Counted from the stretch's first letter, positions 1-10,500 are shown. The stretch is 64,000 bases of DNA from Bacteroidaceae bacterium (GCA_016280445.1 JAEEGS010000038.1:1-64000), one strand, 5' to 3'. Notes: generated by a model not told the origin, from the letters alone. Made by a program: numbers and translations.

Positions 1-2
1 CC

Positions 3-266
3 CTTCTGCTTGACAAAATCAACCAGCAGTTGGCCCAACTCTCTGCTGCGAACTCTCAACTCTCAAGCATAAAAGTCATTCCTCAAGGTCAGTACATTGC
101 TGCCAGCCTTGAAGACTATCTTCACCGCCATCCCGAAATGGCGGAGCGTCTCACCCGTGGTGGCACCTGTCAGTATTTCACCACCGAGTCTTCCTCCAAA
201 TTCCGCGAAAGCGCCAGCCTCTTCCTTCACGATGATGTTGTGGCACAGCGTATCACGCTGATTTAG
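3..266 (+). CDS. murI: Glutamate racemase, C-terminal fragment (5' end outside window)
   Basis: This is the C-terminal part of a MurI-type glutamate racemase, which interconverts L- and D-glutamate for peptidoglycan. The frame is open from the window edge. It begins LLLDKI and continues VIPQGQYIA, LTRGGTCQYFTTES and SLFLHDDV. These blocks match, at roughly three quarters identity, the end of the complete murI at 49180-50004, so the genome has two related but distinct copies. Between LLLDKI and the IPQGQY block this copy carries about ten extra residues encoded by a short repeat of the CAACTCT type (about bases 45-66). The complete copy has only a short turn there. The gene is cut by the window, so its start and context are unknown. 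Confidence 0.85.
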   Translation, partial: LLLDKINQQLAQLSAANSQLSSIKVIPQGQYIAASLEDYLHRHPEMAERLTRGGTCQYFTTESSSKFRESASLFLHDDVVAQRITLI

Positions 267-455
267 TGCCTCTCCTAACCTTCCAAAGGGAAGGAGATGC
301 AGGTGGAAGAGGCGATCCTCCTCACTATCTTCCCTTTGTCCTGCTTTTTTTTATTTCGCTTTAAACCTTTCCTTATGCCCCTCTGTCATATTAAGTGTAA
401 GGCAATTCTCTTACTAACCAATTCATTAACAAACCCATTAACAAACACAAGCGTT

Positions 456-863
456 ATGAAGAAATTCGTATTGATGATGATGGCAGTGGCATTCTCACTC
501 GCATCATTCGCACAGCAAGGCGGTCAGCGCCGTGAGTTCAATCCAGAGTCAATGGCAACACGTCGTGCCGACCAGGTGAAGGAAGCAGCAAAGCTCAACG
601 ACGAGCAGTACAAGAAGGTGTATGACCTCTTCCTGAAGCAGGCGCAAGAGACACAGGCCAAGATGAAGGAAGCCCAGGAGAAGGGTGAGCGTCCACAGTT
701 CAACCGTGAGGACATGCAGAAGCAGCAGGAAGCTACCGCTGCTGCGCTGAAAGAGATTCTCACTCCCGAGCAGTACGCTGCTTATGAGAAGGCTCAGCAG
801 GAGCGTCGCCAGCGCTTCGGACAGGGTGGTCCTGGTGGTGGCAGAGGTCCACGCAACAATTAA
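456..863 (+). CDS. Small exported DUF4890-like protein
   Basis: A 135-residue exported protein. The ATG at 456 is chosen because it starts a clean signal peptide (MKKFVLMMMAVAFSLASFAQ, cleavage near residue 20). The next upstream start would add an implausible hydrophobic leader. The mature part is charged and helical. It contains an ADQVKEAAKLNDEQYKKVYD segment and an LTPEQYAAYEKA segment, the paired helical pattern of periplasmic Spy/CpxP and DUF4890-like proteins. It ends in a Gly/Arg-rich tail (FGQGGPGGGRG). Such proteins are usually periplasmic chaperone- or stress-related, but no specific function can be assigned here. It appears monocistronic and is followed at once by a strong terminator. 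Confidence 0.8.
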   Translation: MKKFVLMMMAVAFSLASFAQQGGQRREFNPESMATRRADQVKEAAKLNDEQYKKVYDLFLKQAQETQAKMKEAQEKGERPQFNREDMQKQQEATAAALKEILTPEQYAAYEKAQQERRQRFGQGGPGGGRGPRNN

Positions 864-908
864 GCACAACACGCTGCGCCCCTTGGATGCAGCACCATAA
901 CACGACAC

Positions 909-950
909 GAAAGCCCATCGCAACGCCATTGCGATGGGCTTTCTTTTTTT
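909..950 (+). terminator. Rho-independent terminator
   Basis: A perfect 15-bp stem (909-923 with 929-943) closes a five-base loop and is followed by seven T residues. It lies 45 bases after the stop of the DUF4890-like gene and terminates it. Confidence 0.93.
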
Positions 951-987
951 CTCCTTTCCGCTTTTCTCCCCCTCCTCTTTTGTCTCT

Positions 988-1087
988 TGTAACACTTTTT
1001 GGCGCAAGGCGTGTTACAAATGTTACACACGGTGTGTTACACTTGTAACATAGCGTATGTAATAAATGTTACACAGGGTGTGTTGCA
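988..1087. repeat. Array of TGTTACA heptamers in both orientations
   Basis: TGTTACA or its complement occurs at 988-994, 1012-1018, 1021-1027, 1035-1041, 1044-1050 and 1067-1073, with a one-mismatch copy at 1081-1087. A sister array lies at 58198-58281. No credible gene overlaps it. The rest of 1088-1379 shows no gene or clear structure. Confidence 0.8.
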
Positions 1088-1379
1088 AAAGCTACATAAG
1101 GTTCGCGGAGATTGTAATGCCGGTTGGGCTGTCAGTGTGGTGAAGTCGTGTGGAAAATACAAGCACGGGCGCCTTTGTCTGTGTGATCGTTTCGCCTAGG
1201 TTTATACTGCTTCAGAATGAGAACTTTCTGTATCATCTTTGGCCGATAAATTTTGATACATCGTCAAAAACTGAAAGGTTTATATTTTAGATTTTGTAAC
1301 ATTTTAGGTGTATCAGTTACAAAATATGCAAAAAAAATCGCAAAATCAGCAAAATATGCGGGTGGGGGACTTGAGGGTA

Positions 1380-1411
1380 TTGTTTGTATGGAAAGTTCTT
1401 TGCTATATTTG
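1380..1411 (+). promoter_or_regulatory. Bacteroidetes-type promoter for the RNA candidate
   Basis: The -7 element TATATTTG (1404-1411) has TTG about 21 bases upstream (1380-1382) and an alternative TTTG at 1383-1386. Transcription would start just where the structured RNA begins. Confidence 0.55.
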
Positions 1412-1414
1412 CAA

Positions 1415-1640
1415 TGTCGCAGGGAAAACTCCTTGTGACACATTAGGGAAAACCCGGACCTTGTACAAAAGATTAAAGGACTTCGGCACTCAAGCCTCCC
1501 CGTGAGGGAATGAGCCGGAACAGAGAAATGGTAGAGCTAATAGCTTGAAAAACGACTATATTTTGCCGTGTATATGTAAATGTGATTTGATGAGGAGAGT
1601 TTGAATTCTTTCTCTGCTCATTTAGTAGACTGCGGCGGCA
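1415..1640 (+). ncRNA. Structured small RNA candidate, possibly 6S-like
   Basis: No reading frame here is convincing, but the segment sits between a good promoter and a terminator. Its 5' end (TGTCGCAG, 1415-1422) can pair with CTGCGGCG at 1630-1637, giving an 8-bp closing stem. CACATT (1439-1444) can pair with AATGTG (1579-1584). An apical hairpin at about 1481-1525 has the stem TTCGG..CTCA with TGAG.CCGGA. A competing local hairpin at 1416-1439 uses the same 5' bases. A closed rod of about 220 nt with an apical arm resembles 6S RNA architecture, but I cannot confirm the family from sequence alone. Confidence 0.5.
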
Positions 1641-1645
1641 GGCAC

Positions 1646-1686
1646 AAAAAGAAGCCCATCGCACAACGGTGCGTGGGCTTCTTTTT
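1646..1686. terminator. Bidirectional terminator
   Basis: An 18-bp stem (1646-1658 and 1660-1664 with 1669-1686, one bulged T) has A5 on the left and T5 on the right, so it can stop transcription both ways. It serves the RNA candidate on the plus strand and tRNA-Pro on the minus strand. It touches the last base of the tRNA CCA. Confidence 0.88.
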
Positions 1687-1761
1687 GGTCGGGATGAGGC
1701 GACTCGAACGCCCGACCCCTACGTCCCGAACGTAGTGCGCTACCAACTGCGCTACATCCCG
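1686..1761 (-). tRNA. tRNA-Pro(CGG)
   Basis: Read on the minus strand, the acceptor stem CGGGATG pairs with CATCCCG. The anticodon loop TTCGGGA gives anticodon CGG, which reads CCG proline codons. A TTCGAGT T-loop is present and the CCA end is encoded (1686-1688). All four arms fold. It is transcribed from the promoter at 1795-1826 and ends in the bidirectional terminator. Confidence 0.95.
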
Positions 1762-1794
1762 ATGCGCAATCCCTCTGCTGGAGGTTTGCAGCTG

Positions 1795-1826
1795 CAAAGG
1801 TACGGATTATAATTGATAATTGCAAA
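1795..1826 (-). promoter_or_regulatory. Promoter of tRNA-Pro
   Basis: On the minus strand TTTG (1826-1823), a 20-base spacer and TACCTTTG (1802-1795) form a textbook Bacteroidetes promoter 34 bases before the tRNA. Confidence 0.8.
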
Positions 1827-1917
1827 CCAAATGTTGCAACTCTTTGCGGAAAGACCTTCTTTTGTTGGCTTTTTGTGCTGGAAGGGTGAAAAAAACATAA
1901 AATCAGTTGCGGCAGCC

Positions 1918-1948
1918 TTTGTGTACAAAGGAGAAATGCGTATCTTTG
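1918..1948 (+). promoter_or_regulatory. Promoter of pckA
   Basis: TTTG (1918-1921), a 19-base spacer and TATCTTTG (1941-1948) match the Bacteroidetes consensus. The predicted leader before the pckA ATG is about 105 bases. Confidence 0.85.
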
Positions 1949-2060
1949 TGGCTGATTTGGCGGACTTCAATGTAGGTTTCGGTTTTTTGTGGAGTGTCCG
2001 CCAGATGCAAGCGGGTAGAAAGATTTATTATTCACATATTTTTTATAAAACAAAAGTACT

Positions 2061-3671
2061 ATGGCATTAGATTTGACTAAGTATGGCATCACTGGTTCTA
2101 CAGTGATTGCGCACAATCCTTCTTACGAGGAACTTTACAAGGCTGAGATCAATCCTGCTCTCGAAGGTTACGAGAAGGGCCAGGAGACTGAGCTGGGTGC
2201 AGTAAACGTGATGACTGGTATCTTCACTGGTCGTTCTCCTAAGGATAAGTACATCGTTGATAACGACGAAAGCCACAACAACGTATGGTGGACTTCTGAG
2301 GAGTACCAGCACGACAACCCCCCAATGTCTGAGGATTTTTGGGCAAAGGTGAACGAAATCGCCAAGAAGGAGCTCTCTAACAAGAACCTCTATGTAGTTG
2401 ATGCATTCTGCGGTGCAAACGAGGCTACTCGTCTCGCTGTTCGCTTCATCGTTGAGGTGGCTTGGCAGGCTCACTTCGTTGAGAACATGTTTATCCGTCC
2501 AACAGAGGAGGAACTGAAGAACTTCGAACCAAACTTCGTCATCTACAACGCTTCCAAGGCTAAGGTGGAGAACTACAAGGAACTCGGCCTCAACTCTGAA
2601 ACTTGTGTTGCCTTCAACACAAAGAGCCGCGAGCAGGTAATCATCAACACTTGGTATGGTGGTGAGATGAAGAAGGGTATGTTCTCTATGCAGAACTACT
2701 ACCTCCCACTCCAGGGCATCGCTTCTATGCACTGCTCTGCTAACACTGATATGGAAGGTAAGAACACTGCTATCTTCTTCGGTCTCTCTGGTACAGGTAA
2801 GACTACCCTTTCTACCGATCCTAAGCGTCTCCTCATCGGTGATGACGAGCACGGATGGGATGACGAGGGCGTGTTCAACCTCGAAGGTGGTTGCTACGCT
2901 AAGGTGATCAACCTCTCTAAGGAGAATGAGCCTGACATCTATGGTGCTATCAAGCGTGACGCTCTTCTCGAGAACGTGACTGTTGCTGAAGATGGCAAGA
3001 TCGACTTCGCTGATAAGAGCGTGACTGAGAACACTCGTGTATCTTACCCAATCGACCACATCAACAACATCGTGAAGAAGGTGGCTGGCAAGAGCGCAGG
3101 TCCTGCTGCTAAGAACGTGATCTTCCTCTCAGCTGATGCATTCGGCGTACTGCCTCCAGTATCTATCCTCACTCCTGAGCAGACTCAGTACTACTTCCTC
3201 TCTGGTTTCACTGCAAAGCTCGCAGGTACAGAGCGTGGTATCACTGAGCCAACTCCAACTTTCTCTGCTTGCTTCGGTCAGGCATTCCTCGAGCTGCACC
3301 CAACTAAGTATGCTGAGGAGCTCGTGAAGAAGATGCAGAAGAGCGGTGCTAAGGCTTACCTCGTGAACACTGGTTGGAACGGTACTGGCAAGCGTATCTC
3401 TATTCCAGATACTCGTGGTATCATCGATGCCATCCTTGACGGTTCTATCCTCAAGGCTGAGACCAAGAAGATTCCTTTCTTCGACTTCGAGGTTCCAACA
3501 TCTCTGCCAAACGTGAACCCAGCCATCCTCGACCCACGCGACACTTATGCAGACGTTGCTACATGGGAAGAGAAGGCTAAGGATCTCGCAGGACGCTTCA
3601 TCAAGAACTTCAACAAGTACACCACCAACGAAGCAGGTAAGGCACTTGTTGCTGCTGGTCCAAAGCTCTAA
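2061..3671 (+). CDS. pckA: ATP-dependent phosphoenolpyruvate carboxykinase
   Basis: A 536-residue cytosolic PEP carboxykinase of the ATP type (EC 4.1.1.49). It interconverts oxaloacetate and PEP; in Bacteroidales it typically runs in the CO2-fixing direction toward succinate and propionate. The P-loop reads [11 protein letters not shown], followed by [19 protein letters not shown], the metal- and ATP-binding kinase-2 block. The substrate-binding end of the family is also present ([11 protein letters not shown]). Full length for the family. Codon use is strongly biased (CTC, GGT, CGT, AAG), as expected for a highly expressed gene. Monocistronic, between its own promoter and terminator. Confidence 0.97.
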   Translation: MALDLTKYGITGSTVIAHNPSYEELYKAEINPALEGYEKGQETELGAVNVMTGIFTGRSPKDKYIVDNDESHNNVWWTSEEYQHDNPPMSEDFWAKVNEIAKKELSNKNLYVVDAFCGANEATRLAVRFIVEVAWQAHFVENMFIRPTEEELKNFEPNFVIYNASKAKVENYKELGLNSETCVAFNTKSREQVIINTWYGGEMKKGMFSMQNYYLPLQGIASMHCSANTDMEGKNTAIFFGLSGTGKTTLSTDPKRLLIGDDEHGWDDEGVFNLEGGCYAKVINLSKENEPDIYGAIKRDALLENVTVAEDGKIDFADKSVTENTRVSYPIDHINNIVKKVAGKSAGPAAKNVIFLSADAFGVLPPVSILTPEQTQYYFLSGFTAKLAGTERGITEPTPTFSACFGQAFLELHPTKYAEELVKKMQKSGAKAYLVNTGWNGTGKRISIPDTRGIIDAILDGSILKAETKKIPFFDFEVPTSLPNVNPAILDPRDTYADVATWEEKAKDLAGRFIKNFNKYTTNEAGKALVAAGPKL

Positions 3672-3770
3672 AGCTCTTTTCTCTTAGGATTCAGGAAATT
3701 AAGGGTAAAAATCCTTAAATCCTATAATCCATAGAAAGAATAAAAGGAACAAATATCCATCATAAAGAGG

Positions 3771-3805
3771 AGTGGCATCCGATAAGTTCGGATGCCACTT
3801 TTTTG
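3771..3805 (+). terminator. Terminator of pckA
   Basis: The 12-bp stem AGTGGCATCCGA with its complement (3771-3782 and 3788-3799) is followed by T6. Confidence 0.92.
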
Positions 3806-3832
3806 TCTTTTCTACATTTTTTTTATCTTTTT

Positions 3833-3864
3833 TTTGCCTGAATAATGAAAAAAATCTACCTTTG
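3833..3864 (+). promoter_or_regulatory. Promoter of the dynamin/HerA operon
   Basis: TTTG (3833-3836), 20 bases, TACCTTTG (3857-3864), 34 bases before the first start codon of the operon. No further terminator is evident until after 12595. Confidence 0.8.
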
Positions 3865-3898
3865 CATATTGCATCCAATACCTTAAAGACAAACCTAT

Positions 3899-4720
3899 AT
3901 GGAAGAACAAAAACATGTGCAAGAGAGTCTGAGAGTTTTGTTGGCCGAACTGCAGAAAGTAAAAGACCTAAACAACCTGGCCAATCAATACAAGCTGATG
4001 GTAGCCAATCTACTGACGGCCATACAAGACTATCTGAACAACAACAAAGACTTCTCCGAGTCCTTCACTAGCCAACTACAACAAACCTATCAGTCGCTAA
4101 AAGACACCAAAATAACGCTCGAACAGACCCATCAGTCGCTGAATGAAACCCAAACAACGCTTGAGCAGACCCTTGCCAAGGCAACAGATGACATAGAAAA
4201 GCAACTCTCGGAAGTGCGCAGCCAAAACGAGGAACTGCACACCCACGTAAACAAGGAACTGGCCTATTTCGCCACTCTCCTCACCCAAGTCCAATCGACA
4301 ATGGAGAGCAATCAGACAACCCAAAACCTGAAAATCGACCAGCTAACCTCCCAAGGGCGTGACATCACCGAGCGATTGACCACTGTGGAGAAAACCACAG
4401 AGACAACTTTAACGGAGAAATCTAAAGAACTGGTTGAAAGTGTGGACGAAGCCAAGCTACAGACAAGCAAGGACCTCGCCTTGTTGAGTAAGCGAATCCA
4501 AGGGACCCAACAAACCCTTGAACAGCAGGGCCAGCAAACAGCGGAAGCAATCCAACGATGTGAAAAGACGCTCAACGAGACAAATAAAGAATACCTTGCC
4601 CAAAACGAGAGAAACTTCCAGAAACTCAAGAGCGGTCAGACACATACACGCCTCATGTTACTCCTCTTTTTTCTCACGACACTGCTCTACCTTTTTCTCA
4701 GGCACGAAGGCATCCTTTGA
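3899..4720 (+). CDS. Tail-anchored coiled-coil protein
   Basis: 273 residues, family not recognised. Nearly all of it is hydrophilic helix rich in Gln, Thr, Glu and Leu, with repeating segments such as SLKDTKITLEQTHQSL and SLNETQTTLEQTL. This is a long coiled coil with internal duplication. The last 20 residues hold one hydrophobic helix (LMLLLFFLTTLLYLFL) before a short tail, so it should be tail-anchored with the coiled coil in the cytoplasm. It is the first gene of the operon, 23 bases before the dynamin-like GTPase. It could be a membrane adaptor or scaffold for that GTPase, but this is inferred from context only. Confidence 0.75.
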   Translation: MEEQKHVQESLRVLLAELQKVKDLNNLANQYKLMVANLLTAIQDYLNNNKDFSESFTSQLQQTYQSLKDTKITLEQTHQSLNETQTTLEQTLAKATDDIEKQLSEVRSQNEELHTHVNKELAYFATLLTQVQSTMESNQTTQNLKIDQLTSQGRDITERLTTVEKTTETTLTEKSKELVESVDEAKLQTSKDLALLSKRIQGTQQTLEQQGQQTAEAIQRCEKTLNETNKEYLAQNERNFQKLKSGQTHTRLMLLLFFLTTLLYLFLRHEGIL

Positions 4721-4743
4721 CTAAACTTAATAACAATTACAAT

Positions 4744-6921
4744 ATGAAAGAAGAAATTAACTTACAAAACATAGAAAAAGCCATCGTCTTGCTCCAAGAG
4801 AATGGCTATGATGCCACCATCGAAGGTCTCCCCACACGCACCCAGGCCGACTACGATGCCATCAAAGATCCCTTCTGCCGATATGGTGCAATGATTGAAG
4901 ATGCACTACAAATTCACCGCTGCGCCAGCCAAATTGCAGCGGTGACCAACATGGGACGGAGTGAGTCCATCAATCGCATGACTGAGCCGTTCCGCAAGGG
5001 ATTCTTCACCCTTGCTGTCGTGGGCAAGATGAGCTCGGGCAAATCAACCTTCATTAACGCTTTGCTAAATGACCGTCTCTTGCCTACAGGTCATTTTCAG
5101 ACGACCTGTACGCTGACCACTATACAGCACAGCGAGCAGAAGGCACTGCACGTCATCTATGGCGACAACCACGAAGTAACCTACACCGACGATATTGCCG
5201 AGAAACTGAAGGAACTGGTTGCCATACCCGAGGAATATAAGAACGTGCCTGTCAACAACATCAACCGCTTGATTCTGGCTGGCAAGACTCTCAAAGAGGT
5301 GTGCAGCAAGGAAATCATCGGCCAGTTGGAGTTTCTGTCGAAGTCCACAATCGAGGTGAGCCAGGTGAAGAAGTATTACAAGGAACACCCCAAGAAATTG
5401 ATTCCCAAGGCCGTGTGCATCGAGTGCCCGCTGTTGGAGAACTATCGGGGATGGCGCATCGTAGATACTCCAGGTGTGGATGCCATAGGTGGTATTGAAG
5501 ACGACACCAAGCAGTTCTTGTGTGGATGCGACACGAAAGGCAATCATAATGTCGATGCCATCATCTTTGTGCAGGCTGCCAAAGACCGCATCGAGGAACG
5601 CACACTCAACGAGTTCGTTCACAACACGATGGATTCATTGACCGAGGAGGCTAAGAGCCGCGCTTTCTTCGTGCTGACACACGCCACCAGTACCGAGTTC
5701 ATCCGCAACAAGGAAGAGATACTGCGTCTTGCCAAACGCCTGTTCGTCGATTATTCAGGCATTGGTATCAATGAAAAAAGGCTCTTAGCCGTCGATAGCT
5801 TGGCATCGTTGCTGAACGAAGACGACCTCCTCGACCTTGAGTCGCTTGTGGATGGTGGACAGCCTTTCCACTGGACTGATGTCAAGGAGTGGGAAATATG
5901 CCTCGACCTCCTGTTGCAGATTGAGATAACCCTCCGACGCAAGGACAAGGTGGAGTTTTGCAACGAGAACATACATCGCAAACTGCGAGAAATGGCTAAC
6001 TTCCACCAGCTTAGAGCCTTGCTTGATGACTTCGTGAGAGAGGAAAAGCAAGCAGCTTTCAATACCGTCATCTCTTTCATCTCGCAAGACATAAAGGACT
6101 GCATTGCCATCAAAGAGAAAGACATCAAGATTCTCGAATCGAATCTTGGCAAGTCGCCAACAGCATTCAAAGCTGAGTTGGAGGCAGAGAAGGATAAACT
6201 CGATGAATTCCAACAGCAGGCAAACACCAAGATTGCCGACATCACCAATACCTACAGTAAATCGGCCATCGACAAGCGTTTCCTGTCGGAGGTGATGGAT
6301 GGGCTGACACTGGAAACTTTTAAGTCCCTGTCTTCTTTTAATGAGATGCGGAAGAAGGCAGAAGAAATCGGCAACGCGGCTAAGCTGCTGGAAAAGAGCA
6401 TTTCCCGAAGCATCAAAGAGGACATAGAGGGTTTCATACAGGAGAAACACAAGGTTCTGGACATCGTCATGCCTGCCATAGACATCGACAACATTGAGCA
6501 CGAAGCCCGCAAAGCCAGTACCACCTATAAGACGGAAACATATCGAGTGAGAAAGAAGGAAGGAGTCGGAGCCCGCATTGGCAGGTTCTTCGGTTGGATA
6601 TTTGCCGCCGACTGGGGCTACGAAACCGCCACACACACTATTACTCACCACGACACTGTGAAGGAGCACGATGAACAAGCCACCAAAATGTTTGCTGCCA
6701 TCAAGGAAAATATGGATGCCTACAGGAAGAATCTGCTGAAGGAGCTGCAACTCATCAGTGACAATGTCGCAACCGAGCTGAGCGATATTATCTCTCGTCG
6801 CAAGGCCGATTACGATGCAATGGCAGAGAAAACATCCTTGGCCGAGGAAATCCAGAGCAAACAGCAACAGGTGGAAGGTCTAGAAGAAGCCCTTGCACGA
6901 CTCGACGCATATCAATCATAA
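4744..6921 (+). CDS. Dynamin-like large GTPase
   Basis: 725 residues; the ATG at 4744 is chosen over a TTG 27 bases upstream. After an N-terminal helical region of about 85 residues comes a GTPase domain. It has the P-loop GKMSSGKST (residues 94-102), a G2 region TTCTLT near 120-125, G3 DTPG (241-244) and a G4-like LTHAT near 312. The C-terminal half is long helical stalk (about 400-700) with a short aromatic/hydrophobic patch (RIGRFFGWIFAADWG, near 615-630) that may contact membrane. This layout is that of bacterial dynamin-like proteins, which bind and remodel membranes. The G4 motif is not the canonical N/TKxD. It is coupled to membrane-protein genes on both sides. Confidence 0.85.
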   Translation: MKEEINLQNIEKAIVLLQENGYDATIEGLPTRTQADYDAIKDPFCRYGAMIEDALQIHRCASQIAAVTNMGRSESINRMTEPFRKGFFTLAVVGKMSSGKSTFINALLNDRLLPTGHFQTTCTLTTIQHSEQKALHVIYGDNHEVTYTDDIAEKLKELVAIPEEYKNVPVNNINRLILAGKTLKEVCSKEIIGQLEFLSKSTIEVSQVKKYYKEHPKKLIPKAVCIECPLLENYRGWRIVDTPGVDAIGGIEDDTKQFLCGCDTKGNHNVDAIIFVQAAKDRIEERTLNEFVHNTMDSLTEEAKSRAFFVLTHATSTEFIRNKEEILRLAKRLFVDYSGIGINEKRLLAVDSLASLLNEDDLLDLESLVDGGQPFHWTDVKEWEICLDLLLQIEITLRRKDKVEFCNENIHRKLREMANFHQLRALLDDFVREEKQAAFNTVISFISQDIKDCIAIKEKDIKILESNLGKSPTAFKAELEAEKDKLDEFQQQANTKIADITNTYSKSAIDKRFLSEVMDGLTLETFKSLSSFNEMRKKAEEIGNAAKLLEKSISRSIKEDIEGFIQEKHKVLDIVMPAIDIDNIEHEARKASTTYKTETYRVRKKEGVGARIGRFFGWIFAADWGYETATHTITHHDTVKEHDEQATKMFAAIKENMDAYRKNLLKELQLISDNVATELSDIISRRKADYDAMAEKTSLAEEIQSKQQQVEGLEEALARLDAYQS

Positions 6922-6934
6922 TCATCTTAATTAT

Positions 6935-7591
6935 ATGAATAACTCATCCAACTTCAGTCGGATAAACCGCGTCAGGATATTCGACGAACTGGCAAACCTG
7001 GAGAAACAGTATCTGACCGAACTGCGGGAAGCCAACATCAAGCTCTTCGCCTCTGAAGCCAAGAAACTGGTAGATAACTCGTTCGATGACTTCATACTGG
7101 CGCAGGAACAGACCTACACCAAAGATTCTCTGAAAGGCATCACCGACAAGAATGTACTGCTGGCCTTCACCGACATCAAGACGGGCTATCGTCGTCGTAT
7201 GAGGGACTGGGTTGAAGCTCATCCCGTAGAGACGGCAGAAACGGAGGTGTCCGTGGAAGAGTTGGAGGAGAAACTTCCTCTTCATGAGCGCGCAGCCTTC
7301 CGCCATTCGGTGGCCGCATTGGGCATTGGAACCGTATCCGTCGTTGGCCTGCGCATCTTGACAGGCTCCAGTTGGGTATATCTTGCCGAACTGGGTGTAC
7401 TGGCCGCTGCAGGACATCTCTATCAGCGCGGCAAGAAGATTGACGAGCAAAGGACGGAGGTGATGCGCCATCAGCAAGAAGTCATCCTCCGCAAGAAGGT
7501 TGCTAAAGCTATCAGAGAAGATTTGGTGCGTTGGATTGACACTGCAGAGGAGGAGAATCGAAACGTGTTGAAATCCTTTAATATAGAATAA
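6935..7591 (+). CDS. Helical protein with a central hydrophobic hairpin
   Basis: 218 residues with no recognised family. The ATG at 6935 lies 13 bases after the GTPase stop. The N-terminal 120 residues and C-terminal 60 residues are charged helix. Between them is a hydrophobic stretch (SVAALGIGTVSVVGLRI and VYLAELGVLAAAGHLY, about 125-160) that could form a membrane hairpin. A helix-hairpin-helix shape next to a dynamin-like GTPase recalls partner subunits of bacterial dynamin pairs, but there is no GTPase motif here. Only two bases separate it from the HerA-like gene, so the two are translationally linked. Confidence 0.7.
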   Translation: MNNSSNFSRINRVRIFDELANLEKQYLTELREANIKLFASEAKKLVDNSFDDFILAQEQTYTKDSLKGITDKNVLLAFTDIKTGYRRRMRDWVEAHPVETAETEVSVEELEEKLPLHERAAFRHSVAALGIGTVSVVGLRILTGSSWVYLAELGVLAAAGHLYQRGKKIDEQRTEVMRHQQEVILRKKVAKAIREDLVRWIDTAEEENRNVLKSFNIE

Positions 7592-7593
7592 AT

Positions 7594-10500
7594 ATGAGCG
7601 GAAACAAGAATCTAGTGAAACTCCCCAAGGGAATAATTCCCGTAATCCCAGAACAGTTGCAAGAGGCCGGCAACCTGTTCGACGAAGTGGTTAGCAAAGC
7701 CTACCTGACTCGCCTTTCCTCGGCAGAGGTCATTCCGTACAAAGGGAGGGAACTGATGCCTATTCGGTGGTATAACATCAACAAAATCGTGTATGAAGAG
7801 GGAATCTTCTTCACCGATAAGATGGCCATGCTCCTCGCATCACTTCACAACGTGTGCGACATTGTGGCCATGGCTCTGAAGAAGCGTAACGGTGTGACGA
7901 GCCTCTGCATAGGAACACGCGATGTGGAAGGCGCCGACTTTGTGTCGGCCAAAATACTTGAAGCTGGCATGAAAGGTGTGCTGCCAGGCATGGCCTACGA
8001 GAATAAGAGCACGGAAGACATGCTGGACGGCATGGATAACCCATCCATCTCATGTGTGTCGGGTGTGGCATCCCTGCCCGACGACAAGAAAGAAAACTTC
8101 ATTCAGGGTATAGAGAACCTTATCAACGCCACAAAGAATATCGGCAACTTCACTGCAATCATCTTGGCCAACAAGGTGTCGAGCGGTGAGGCGATACGGA
8201 TTCGCAAGGCGTATGAAAATCTCTATTCCGAAATCTCCATGTTGGAGAAAGTGCAGTTCTCATACAACGACTCTCAGACCCAGGGTGTGACAACTACTCT
8301 GACAGAGGGGTTTAGCGAATCGGTGACAAATAACATCTCGCACACCATCTCGCATGGCACGTCGCAAAGCACATCAGTAGGTGAGAATACATCCAAGTCG
8401 AGCGGATGGAATGCTGGCATCCCGCTACTCATCACAATGATAGGCCGTAATGGCGGTACCAGTATCGGTACCTCGCTCAATGAGACTACAGGCACAAACG
8501 ATCAAGTGAGCGACACGGATGGCGAGTCGAAAATGCAAGGCAAGAATAGCAGTGAGAGCCGTGGCACTTCCCAAAGCTTGACCACTGGGCAAGGCTTGCA
8601 GCTCTCCCGTTCCAACCGCTATGTGAAAAGTTGCATGGACATGCTGGACCGACAGATAGAGCGTATGCAGAAGTCGGCACCTGCTGGTCTATGGTCGGTT
8701 GCCACGTACTTTATTGCCGATTCCGACACCACCAGTCAGGAATTGGCAAGCATTTACCGAGGCATCATCGTGGGTGAAGAGTCGGACGTAGAGACGGTGT
8801 GCATCAACCAGTGGAAGCGCTACGATGAGAAGATGCAACCCAATACCTGTGTGGCAGAGATTAAGAAATATCTGGCACGCCAACTCCACCCGCAGTTCCG
8901 ACTGACGAACGGCATCAGCTGCACCGCAGGTTCCATGGTGGATAGCCACGAACTGGCCATACACCTCTCTCTCCCGCAGTCGTCAGTGCCAGGCTTGCTT
9001 GTGCGCCATGAACAGACCTTCGGACGCGATGTGAGAATGGCAGGAGGAACAACTCCCAACGAGGAAAACTCCATAGCTTTGGGAAATGTCATGCATTTGG
9101 GTGAGACATACAATGAGAAAGTGCTCCTCGATATTAACGGTTTGGCTAAGCACACTTTCGTCACCGGCACGACGGGCAGTGGCAAGTCAAACACGCTCTA
9201 CCTGCTCATCGACGAACTGACCCAAAAAGACAAGACCTTCCTGGTCATTGAACCAGCCAAGGGAGAATATAAGCACGTGTTCGGCCAGCGCGAGGACGTG
9301 ACCGTCTATGGTACCAATCCACGTACGAGCATACTGCTGAGGTTTAATCCCTTCTCCTTCCCCGACAGCATTGATGTCTATGAACATATTGATGCACTCG
9401 TGGAAATCTTCAATGCGTGCTGGCCCATGTATGCAGCTATGCCGCAGGTGATGAAGCACTCCATCATGGAGGCGTACAAGGCATGTGGGTGGGACTTGGA
9501 AAGTTCGTGTAACACCCTCGGCATATATCCCACAGTGGAGGATGTGCTCGATGCGTTGAAGGACTACATCAACTCGTCGGAATATTCTTCCGACACAAAG
9601 GGTGATTACAAGGGTGCCCTGGAAACACGCCTAAAGTCTATGTGCGAAGGCATGGTTGGGCGCATCTTCCGTGGTACACCTATTGACGACGATGCACTCT
9701 TCAACCACAACGCTATCATAGACCTCAGCCGTGTGAACTCGTCCGAGACGAAGTCTCTGCTGATGGGTCTGCTCATTATGAAGCTGAACGAGTTCCGTAT
9801 GTCAGAAGAGAAGGGCATGAATCAGAAGTTGCGTCACGTCACCATACTGGAGGAAGCGCACAATCTGCTCAAGCGTACATCCACTGACCAGTCGGCAGAG
9901 TCGTCGAATGTGGCAGGGATGGCTGTGGAGAAAATTGCCAACAGCATGGCTGAGATGCGCACCTACGGCGAGGGCTTCATCATCGCCGACCAGTCGCCGT
10001 CGATGCTCGACCTCGCCACCATCCGCAACACTAATACAAAAATCATCATGTCACTGCCAGAGCACCAAGACCGCGAGACTGCAGGTAAGGCCATCGGACT
10101 GGACGATGACCACATTCCAGAAATCTCGCGCCTGAAGGTGGGCGAAGCCATCGTCTATCAGAACGGGTGGGAAGAGCCTGTGAAGACAAAGATAAACTTC
10201 TATGAGGCCGACGAGACGCCATGGCAGTATGAGGCTCCCGACACCGAGAAGGAACGTGAGGAGGAAGCCAAGCGGATGCGTGTGTTCTACGGAATCCTCT
10301 ATCGCCTCTACGCGCGTGCTTTCGTGCAGTATGGCAAGCCTACGTTCGTTCACCTGATAGAGCAGCTGCCCCTCTCTGGTCGCAAGCGTGCAGCCGTGCT
10401 CCAGAGGGTCAAGGCCGTCGATGTGCCATCGGTCGATGACTGTGGCTTCATCATGGCCACCATTCACGGCACCACTCTCTGCCAGCAAATGCAGCAGGCC

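Noticed and set aside
999..1505. Several 60-66 codon frames in 999-1505
   Set aside because: They lie across the TGTTACA array and the structured RNA, lack coding character and overlap each other.
2067..3059. Long open frame (330 codons) on the minus strand within pckA
   Set aside because: It mirrors the strongly biased codons of pckA, has no start context or promoter, and the translation has no family resemblance.
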